Below, piece after piece: positions 61,101 to 64,000 of a DNA stretch of 64,000 nucleotides. The stretch lies in the NCBI GenBank assembly GCA_963281255.1, contig OY725504.1, positions 682,001 through 746,000 on the forward strand, in the 5' to 3' direction. How positions within the stretch are numbered: the first letter of the stretch is position 1; every line of letters starts with the position of its first letter. Made by a program: the position numbers and the translations under genes. The notes beneath the pieces are model-generated. The model saw nothing but the letters and a program-made list of their open reading frames with translations, did not search any database and had not been told where the DNA came from. Origin of the DNA: Aphrocallistes beatrix (taxonomy: Eukaryota; Porifera; Hexactinellida; Sceptrulophora; Aphrocallistidae).

Positions 61101-64000
61101 TGAAATGTTTGTTTTGCTTTGGCTTTCAAAACCTGATTTTACTTATTTCTGAATTTAAATAGAGAATTTGTTCATTTTTCGAGACAATATTACAATTAGC
61201 CTTCAACATTCGACTTAGTACAATACCACTTTGAACCATCTTGAGTGATATATCAACGCGAAAAAGTTGAACTACCATTCCAATGCCTACGTATTATAGT
61301 TTGATTTATTAACTTTAAAATTTTATGAAACTCTTAATGGGTATATATACCGTATTTCCCTGAATAAGCGCCGGGGGCTTGAATAAGCACCGGTTTGAAT
61401 AAGCGCCGGGTCTAAAGGGTGAGCGAAATAAATAAGCGCCGGGGCTTGAATAAGCGCCGGGGCTCGAATAAGCGTCGGACGCCGGGGCATTTTAGTTCTC
61501 TGAAAATCATATCAAACTAGTATTCTCAGTAGTGGCATAGATACAAGTGCTTTTTGAAACATTACATTATCCTTTTTTAATAGAACTAACATTCTCAGTT
61601 GTGGCAAAAATAAAAGTGCCAGTCAATGTAGTAAACAAAAAAAAGAGCGCCGGGTCAAAATAGCGAATGAAAAAAATAAGCGCCGGGGCTTGAATAAGCG
61701 CCGGTTTGAATAAGCGCCGGGTCTAAAGGGTGCACGAAATAAATAAGCGCCCGGGCGCTTATTCGAAGCAATACGGTATTTGATAATATTTATGCAATTA
61801 GTTTTATTCCCATAGATACAAGAGTTGGCACTTTTCTTGTCAGACCAAGTGAGACCCCAGGTGTTTACGTCCTGATTGTCAGGTAAGTGCAGGGTAGAAT
61901 CAATCAGTTCAACCTTCTTTACTAAACTGATTCAATATTTCCGTACAGAGGTTTATCTGGACCCCTCAAGTTCAAAATATTCAAAGAAGATTATTATTTC
62001 CTTGGAAAGCGTCCTTACGTCAGGTATGAATCGAACTTTAAATTCCATACAGCCATTAACGTATCTAGCTAAATGCTAGTCTGTTCCAATAATCCAAATT
62101 GTATATTGATTTTTATTATAATTGTTTAGCATTGACGAAATTATCAAGCATTACAAGAAGGAGCCAATTCACGAACAAATCTGTTTAGGATTCCCCGTTC
62201 CAAAGGCAAGTATCGAACTTAATTACTTTCTTCACTTATTATGCTGATTTATTGAAAATATATTACTCTGTTCAGACCAGCGCTCCTCTTCCAATCGATC
62301 TCCCAGTCCTCGGTCCAGAAGAGATTGAGAAGAAACACAAGTCCTTCAAGGAAAAAGCTCATCACGCCAGAATGAAGGAGAAGGAGAGTATTCTCAAATC
62401 AGGCACTATCTTCCGTAAAGGTACGTACATTCTGTTAATTAAAATCTAATACAGATCACACAAATATTTCAGGCGCTTTTTCCCAATAAACCAAGTATTA
62501 GCTTTACACACTTGTATACGAATGCCAGTCAACTCGTACCTAGCCAACAGAAAATCCTGCTGTACGCTGTCTTACAGATATCTCATCTAAATACTATAGA
62601 AATCGTACTTTCATTTTGGTAGTGGTACGAGTTGACTTGTTCCCCTTATGTATACTAGGTTTAATATATTGACTTAATTATTGATTTATATTGACAATTT
62701 TCAGAGAAAGTGTCATTCCGAACAAAATGGAAGTCCTACCACATCCAGCTACATAAGGACTACAGACTCGTGTTTAAAGAGAGTGAGAAGGTATTTATTT
62801 CAGTAGTGTGAATGTGCACTCTGGTCTATCACAGTCGACTCCGGTTATCACTTGATATTTTTGCCCCGATTCAAGAGGAGTCCCAATTAACCATTGAAAT
62901 TTAGTATCAACGGTCTATTACTATCAATTACTATCAAGTTACTACGTATATGTAAATATTATTCTGGTCAGATTTAATTTTTACTCATTTATCATGATTG
63001 TTAAATTTATTATTGTGTTATATAGCATACCAAAGCCAAGAACCTTATCGATCTGACCAACTGTTCAATCAATCAAGTGCACACCTCATTATTTATAAAG
63101 TGAGTGTCTCGAAAAGTTGCTTACCCGTAAACTACTTCGTTTCTATGAATCTAACTTGATGTCTTTAGAGATCACGTCTTCCTCATTATCGACTATTCTC
63201 TCGCGCAAAAGAGAACCGTTAATTACTTGGCTTGTCAAACCAAAGAAGATTATGACGTAAGCGTTACTAATGACAAATAAGTTAATTATATTTGTACATA
63301 CCCCGACGGTCAATGTTGCAACTTTAAATTATGTTTACCTTTCTTGATTTAAATATTTATTTTCAATATTTTGTATTTATTGTTTGTTTTATTAGATCTG
63401 GCTTGACGCCTTGAAAAGGTGTACTTCCGGAGAGAGGAATCAAGAAAAGAAAGACTACAAAACCATTCGCAATCTCACCATCGGGATTCAATCCTGTAGC
63501 TTCGGCTCAGCCAACCAAGGTCTTTGCTACTGTGTCTTGTCAATGAATAACTGCGAGTTCGCTCGTACCAATATTGCGCAGTACACTGACAAGTACTACT
63601 GGAATAAGGAGTTCACATTCTGGTGAGTATAGACCCTTATGCAGTGTTTCCCTCAGGATTAATGGAAAGCGAGTTAATTTTTGCATTTTTTTGCGGTTTA
63701 TTCGGGGAAGTTGCATTATTTAACAACAAAATCACGTTATTCGACAAGCTAACCGTGCTAAATAGCCCGCTTAACGCGCTCGACGGGAAACACTGCCCTT
63801 ATGTTTATAGTACTGGATCATTTTTGATGTCTTATTTCCCATTATTATATATCCCAATGATTATGTAGAATTATCGTTCATAGTATGGTGGTAGTTCACG
63901 TATATACATTTCCAATCTATTCTCTAAGTATTTTATCATAATTATTCACTTGCTCTCCATCCAGGAACCTTTCTTACGATCTTGAGGAAATCAAAATTAA
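37497..64000 (+). CDS. RASA1: RASA1 / p120RasGAP, 5' part, runs off the right edge
   Basis: Ras GTPase-activating protein recruited to phosphotyrosine receptors. Exons: 37497-37750, 56905-57187, 59229-59302, 60073-60190, 60294-60378, 61816-61882, 61949-62023, 62130-62205, 62276-62420, 62705-62790, 63026-63099, 63169-63256, 63396-63622 and 63965-64000 (partial); phases match throughout. Exon 1 encodes a short N-terminus ending LALTSPPQE, which aligns with the human sequence just before its first SH2. Then come SH2-1 (WFHGKLDRTEAELRL, AYLVRQS, FIGGRRFSSLSDIVGYY), SH3 (ETEELSFRRGDIFIV), SH2-2 (KPWFHDNISRDQ, FLVRPSETPG), PH (exons 9-13) and the start of C2 (exons 13-14). Both SH2 phosphate-binding Arg residues are present. 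The intron after exon 8 has a GC donor (AAG|GCAAGT). The RasGAP domain must lie beyond the window. Intron 1 (37751-56904) holds TSC2. Confidence 0.93.
37802..37948. mobile_element. hAT-like element, CATAGGCGCCGAA ends (RASA1 intron 1)
   Basis: Ends CATAGGCGCCGAACC and TTCGGCGCCCCTG, flanked by CTAGTAAC and TTAGTTAC (6 of 8 bases match). The GC-rich core has GGGGGGCTCGATCCCCCCC and its near complement CGAGCCCCCC. Related at the ends to 19166-19537. Confidence 0.65.
37949..38453. other. RASA1 intron 1, AT-rich segment
   Basis: No gene or element that I can support; runs of T and simple AT-rich sequence only. Confidence 0.5.
38454..39023. mobile_element. Tc1/mariner-like foldback element with about 150-bp inverted arms
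   Basis: The left arm starts CGAGGGTCACTCGACAAG and the right arm ends TATTGAGTGACCCTCG. They stay complementary for about 150 bp (GCCTGGAGTAGTTGCTTCC, AATAATAGGTAGATGAATAATCC on the opposite strand, and so on). TA flanks both sides. ACGAGGGTCACTC is the kind of terminus carried by mariner-type elements. The loop has a 61-codon ORF and a run of 12 G (38744-38755); no transposase. Confidence 0.8.
39024..40380. other. RASA1 intron 1, unannotated AT-rich DNA
   Basis: No supported gene. A G-rich tract (GGGGGAGGGGTTGTGGGGGGGGGG) lies at about 39940-39963. No inverted-repeat element was found in the remainder. Confidence 0.5.
40381..40789. mobile_element. hAT-like element made of GGCATGAACATGGCAAGAACTT tandem units
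   Basis: Ends CAATGTTGCC and GGCAACATTG, with an exact 8-bp duplication GCAGGGAC on both sides (40373-40380 and 40790-40797). Nearly the whole interior is a degenerate tandem array of GGCATGAACATGG, GGCAAGAACTT and TTTTTACTTTTGGCATG units. Minus-strand ORFs across it (HVHAKSKKFLPY repeats) are translations of this array, not a gene. Confidence 0.87.
40798..42544. other. RASA1 intron 1, AT-rich DNA with short repeats
   Basis: Short tandem TCGGCCTG/TCGACCTG units at about 41037-41068. Three copies of a 23-bp unit TTTCAGTTAAAATCATGACTAG at about 41287-41357. An imperfect inverted pair CCCGCGGCTGGCTAGG / CCTAGCCAGGCGAGGG at about 41534-41652 encloses GAAAGTGAAAATGAAAG repeats and is probably another small element. 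No gene. Confidence 0.6.
42545..42710. mobile_element. pogo/Tigger-like MITE, CATAGAACCTCTATAATCCG ends
   Basis: A 166-bp element with ends CATAGAACCTCTATAATCC and GGATTATGCAGGTTCTACTG, flanked by TA. CAGTAGAACCTC with a TA duplication is the Tigger/pogo signature. Confidence 0.82.
42790..42975. repeat. Inverted-repeat block of GGAAATAGTTCGAAC words
   Basis: Left half: AATAGTTCGAACCAAAACCGGAAATAGTTCGAC. Right half: its near complement, with TCGAACTATTTCC three times. A divergent centre carries AAATACATGTAGTTCG. It could fold as a cruciform; target duplications were not resolved. Confidence 0.75.
42976..43851. other. RASA1 intron 1, AT-rich segment
   Basis: No gene supported. A short TTTAC tandem (about 43560-43582) is the only repeat noticed. 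Confidence 0.5.
43852..44226. repeat. Tandemly reiterated pogo-like termini, CCTCCATAATCCGACA array
   Basis: Starts TACAGTGGAACCTCCATAATCCGACA, a pogo-type end. It then repeats alternating AACCTCCATAATCCGACA and TGTCGGATTAT(G)GAGGT segments about five times, ending GTCGGATTACAGAGGTG. Each unit is itself an inverted repeat, so it reads as a chain of small hairpins. Confidence 0.85.
44227..47253. other. RASA1 intron 1, AT-rich DNA with GCTCCTA repeats
   Basis: No gene supported. Two inverted-repeat blocks share AGGAGCG / CGCTCCTA ends, ATACGCCTAAATCG-type words and their complements: about 45393-45530 and 45664-45835. They look like relatives of one element family. The rest is AT-rich with only short chance ORFs. 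Confidence 0.5.
47254..47440. mobile_element. TA-flanked MITE, CAGTYGACTCCGC family, copy 5
   Basis: Ends CAGTCGACTCCGCTTAATAGG and TAAGCGGAGTCGACTG, flanked by TA. Internal text is nearly that of copy 2 at 26333-26527 (CCGCTTAATCGGG, TTTTCGGTTAATAGGG). Confidence 0.88.
47443..49409. other. RASA1 intron 1 upstream of TSC2; unassigned overlapping ORFs
   Basis: Around 47744-48330 there are overlapping short ORFs on both strands (minus 47959-47744, plus 47944-48174, minus 48324-48133) with moderately protein-like composition but no recognised family. They may be a decayed gene. The last few hundred bases before 49410 should hold the TSC2 promoter; no TATA box is clear. Confidence 0.35.
49410..54224 (+). 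CDS. TSC2: TSC2 / tuberin, Rheb GAP, intronless and nested in RASA1 intron 1
   Basis: GTPase-activating subunit of the tuberous sclerosis complex, which turns off Rheb and so restrains mTORC1 at the lysosome. A 1604-aa ORF without introns (human about 1800 aa). The N-terminal and central parts are HEAT-like helices of the tuberin region (RAVIAFLCELTVGQYSCLPL, NVRLRALKIIREQF). A Ser/Pro-rich linker (about residues 930-960 and 1130-1320) is of the kind that carries regulatory phosphosites in other species. The C-terminal Rap/RhebGAP domain (about 1330-1565) starts DPSFIFLQLYQGGQFG and includes GSQRYNQFLCGLGEFIDL, FHWQDDITQVVFHVATF and KKRHIGNDNVIIIY, which retains the GND asparagine-thumb motif needed for catalysis. 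A closing segment, WVARLQLIKKMKERY, matches human WIARLRHIKRLRQR. It lies wholly within RASA1 intron 1 on the same strand. Confidence 0.96.
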   Translation: MVDSFSSKDKKGPGSLSQRLLSIFRGNSLPNHRRKESPPLSLQKEEQELILRIHSGDSLSLQDLAPLSQEQTNERRRDFLTHLSPLVRTYPIHRPSIETLLDTITDMLAPHQPTDIRRAVIAFLCELTVGQYSCLPLRSRVLNILIKHPLQPDEGSLKVELFKAATRNTRDISQISHEAVAFVLLAIEELDFVSAQRFITTLITFVTTETNDIPRSSLSEIICRAAEKCFSCIGGKELNFLPFFRAVISHRKFPQTALPSLVQALCFNVTIGHFSHESWILTRELIHSQTLTPVIDCLCSQVDQCYSSHELADGQVTRGAILLLSYSLWGPQAQPGLQEHFPAVLPYVLRAVSCNPHPFVWYEICLSLTHLVRTYGQIIRDEAHWEQILAICYNLKVLIFPNSKNSQEIVLTFHQLLNSLEYYCFNEEIPYFKKRPSIVLQLFEEMAPYHNETNVIAFINYKAKGLHYNETQWIEKLYNFAFQFLIQETRVNVRLRALKIIREQFFSAYNSCEELLFRNVIIYIFSTLQDDPPQVKLSLIQFLTELCSLKTSYFDALFSFLCQPLRKENLKNAEFTAQSDVLLATVEGICQTFRRKLDQFTSKHVLLVYNKLIESLENIYHCKSFKQPLAISLRGNLFVTLLSLRADPKGYVGYKREDGTVRYSQCLHCGSSEPIGRSSPIDPTSLPPKTTLLQSELLFERVIMLAFTKENDYGVLQCIFRHLSEMLYNKIWVLSGSINLDAFCSQLIRLTNVDNKILTAYEYRDFSGSAYLALIPTISYMELLTPRTQKDLIVALVTGVMDIKSSANEECLDALTICSLESPATMARYIPGIIDDLKRLSNVQSMAVPILKFLSVIIHVPQLYADFAHQQYMLVLALTKSFTNCQVFTRYVVSLAYQMIGAWFIRARVQFRKKLAAYLVKSLAKNLEECRTGPEHSSVSLPTRTPDSRRSFSTSESRPSVDYSSDLKQACMDMLIRYCYSNTSTHIDRSPLTDFLLSGGQQKTWLVGNLLVTVTTSVNSEPEVADGTCSKCLALQSLNTLTAPLFNQESSEHLSPTARSGLPPATTNCPERSDCSTWCKGWAEVKVRRPTGDCSWLMRIQNRLNIYRTPTAGVPVCLAAFLQDVNLPLNTTRRSSSSDSREGTPTLPFKPIPEEKRSHPPRSPRSPDLGASALPFSLTDSASSLPSDSDRTEHSALLGDSSHSTLPTSPLSPPLPLAPLLSYDQYTPTHSQHLNGLSHSPDLSEFIRIAENNNSPLLPSTPSPLSHPLTKHRSIDSDRSSSQSSSPSIISSALHQRSYSPATPNETKRFRFTPNEFEPHNTSFDAPPLRTSDTDPSFIFLQLYQGGQFGNSNAPILLDSPQVEEKLRKQINNSISVLDHMLPFHNHMFGVVYMDHGQSTQRELLSNTSGSQRYNQFLCGLGEFIDLSFSDRFQLWVGGLTKDDCQYTFHWQDDITQVVFHVATFLSNLPDDPGYTNKKRHIGNDNVIIIYKESSKPYRQGLITSEKTLVEIVIEPLPCLLNKVTVLYKEEIEGVQALKCCYASDSVLAVYVRQLAILSDISIKLSRGEPSNWVARLQLIKKMKERYTASHTLPDPSVDFTIYT
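54225..56626. other. RASA1 intron 1 downstream of TSC2
   Basis: AT-rich DNA. ATTAAA near 54464 may serve as the TSC2 polyadenylation signal. No gene or clear element was identified in the rest. Confidence 0.5.
56627..56741. mobile_element. TTAA-flanked MITE, short relative of the 6172-7302 element
   Basis: A 115-bp element with ends CTGTAGAATGCCCA and TGGGCATTCAACGG and TTAA on both sides (56623-56626 and 56742-56745). The inner sequence (GCCATATAAAATGGCTGGG, GGGGACACTGTGTCCCCAG) matches the left terminus of 6172-7302 in reverse. It lies about 160 bp before the exon 2 acceptor of RASA1. Confidence 0.85.
57188..58045. other. RASA1 intron 2, first part
   Basis: Intron sequence with no gene. 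ORFs at 57495-57818 on both strands are within a less AT-rich patch but have no recognised domain. Confidence 0.5.
58046..58212. repeat. Hairpin MITE with CT microsatellite loop
   Basis: Arms of about 50 bp: left ATCATGACGATATCGTCATTC ... GGTTGAAACTCAA, right the near complement TTGAGTTTTGATCTTAC ... GAATGACGACATCATCATGA. The loop is a (CT)n run at about 58125-58160. This looks like a fold-back element whose loop became a microsatellite. Confidence 0.8.
58558..58959. mobile_element. Foldback element with GTAGACGTTAGTTCTA arms
   Basis: The left arm (about 58558-58632) has three ATTAGTTCTA / GTTAGTTCTA units spaced by TGTAGAC. The right arm (about 58877-58959) is its complement (TAGAACTAACGT, CTACATACGGAATAGAACTAAT). 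The loop has a degenerate direct repeat with GCAGCATTTTG at about 58680 and 58831. No coding gene is supported. Confidence 0.8.
59386..59749. mobile_element. hAT-like MITE, CARGGCTGG family, copy 2 (RASA1 intron 3)
   Basis: A 364-bp copy inverted relative to 17858-18195, with ends CAAGGCTGGATTCGGTTAACC and GGTTAACCAACCCCAGCCCTG. TTCTGAA flanks both sides. It has multiple GGTTAACCG motifs. Confidence 0.87.
59845..59991. mobile_element. TA-flanked MITE, CAGTYGACTCCGC family, copy 6
   Basis: Left end CAGTTGACTCCGCTTAATTGG and right end CCATTAAGTGGAGTCGACT. The terminal bases and TA flanks have decayed. An additional fragment of the family begins near 62832 (CAGTCGACTCCGGTTATC) without an opposite end. 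Confidence 0.75.
60465..60632. mobile_element. MITE, TACATGCCAAC family, copy 2
   Basis: Ends TACATGCCAACCTGAG and CGGGACAGTTGGCAAGTATG. Internal GGGACA blocks and TTGAATTTCGCGGGACATGG match the complement of 15757-15945. Confidence 0.75.
60649..60822. mobile_element. TA-flanked MITE, CAGTCAGGGTCGCTTATTATG family, copy 2
   Basis: The right end is intact (TTAAGCGACCCTGACTG). The left end is shortened (CAGTCGTTATTATGAAC). Internal text is co-linear with 20232-20421. Confidence 0.82.
60823..61349. other. RASA1 intron 5 remainder
   Basis: AT-rich intronic DNA; no gene or element recognised. Confidence 0.5.
61350..61777. mobile_element. Element built of AATAAGCGCCGGGGCTTG repeats, TA-flanked
   Basis: Ends CGTATTTCCCTGAATAAGCGCC and GGGCGCTTATTCGAAGCAATACG, with TA at the borders. 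Near each end, AATAAGCGCCGG is repeated in tandem, including the conserved run GCCGGGTCTAAAGGGTG twice. It lies 38 bp upstream of the RASA1 exon 6 acceptor. Confidence 0.82.
62206..62275 (+). other. GC-AG intron of RASA1
   Basis: The 70-bp intron after exon 8 begins GCAAGT after AAG and ends TTCAG. AAG|GCAAGT is the normal consensus of the minor GC donor class. Joining at this point keeps the frame (VPK|TSAPLP). No GT donor in phase is available nearby. Confidence 0.82.
62518..62645. repeat. Interspersed repeat with GGTACGAGTTGAC ends, copy 2
   Basis: CGAATGCCAGTCAACTCGTACC ... GGTAGTGGTACGAGTTGACTTG is the reverse of the block at 16350-16495. Confidence 0.75.
63623..63964. other. RASA1 intron 13
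   Basis: Intronic DNA between C2-coding exons. An 81-codon ORF (63623-63868) reads through the donor and has no recognised domain, so I treat it as intron. Confidence 0.6.

Overview
This is nuclear DNA of an invertebrate animal. Several genes have short GT-AG introns, the coding regions are clearly richer in GC than the AT-rich flanks, and the genes are holozoan or metazoan types: RASA1, TSC2, BAZ1A/ACF1, TRAF, TRIM-NHL relatives and the ciliary genes TMEM237 and DPCD. The many NHL-repeat proteins and the ALK-type glycine-rich domain would fit a non-bilaterian such as a sponge. That placement is inference; nothing in the window fixes the phylum.

Layout. 0-6 kb: a MICU2/3-like mitochondrial calcium-uptake regulator (+), TMEM237 (+) and WDR83/MORG1 (-, convergent with TMEM237). 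6-9 kb: a 1.1-kb TTAA-flanked composite element just upstream of WDR83, then an intronless RNF126/115-type E3 (+). 10.7-15 kb: BAZ1A/ACF1 as one uninterrupted 1409-codon ORF (+). 15.2-23.8 kb: a ten-exon TRIM gene whose class I N-terminus (RING, two B-boxes, coiled coil, FN3) is joined to an ALK/LTK-type glycine-rich domain in place of SPRY; this is the most unusual gene here. 24.6-29.3 kb: a six-exon TRAF (+) with an antisense intronless NHL gene in intron 3. 29.8-33.7 kb: two more intronless coiled-coil/NHL genes (-). 34.0-36.8 kb: a single-exon disordered protein with an acylation-like MGCC start, and intronless DPCD (+). 37.5-64 kb: RASA1 (+), whose first intron is about 19 kb and contains a complete intronless TSC2 gene on the same strand. 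RASA1 continues past the right edge, so its RasGAP domain is not in the window.

The non-coding DNA is dominated by small inverted-repeat elements. They fall into families by target-site duplication: TA (pogo/Tc1-mariner-like, several families), TTAA (piggyBac-like), 7-8 bp (hAT-like) and about 9 bp (foldback or Mutator-like). One of the last group is a perfect 52-bp palindrome just upstream of DPCD. No transposase gene was recognised, so these copies appear non-autonomous.

Functionally the window is a mix of housekeeping and signalling genes: two small-GTPase GAPs (RASA1 for Ras, TSC2 for Rheb), a MAPK/mTORC1 scaffold (WDR83), ubiquitin ligases (RNF126-like, TRIM, TRAF) and two cilium genes. 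No operon-like unit is evident. Gene structure is sharply split between fully intronless genes and intron-rich ones. Exon coordinates were derived by hand from splice signals, reading-frame continuity and recalled family sequences, and have not been confirmed by transcripts.
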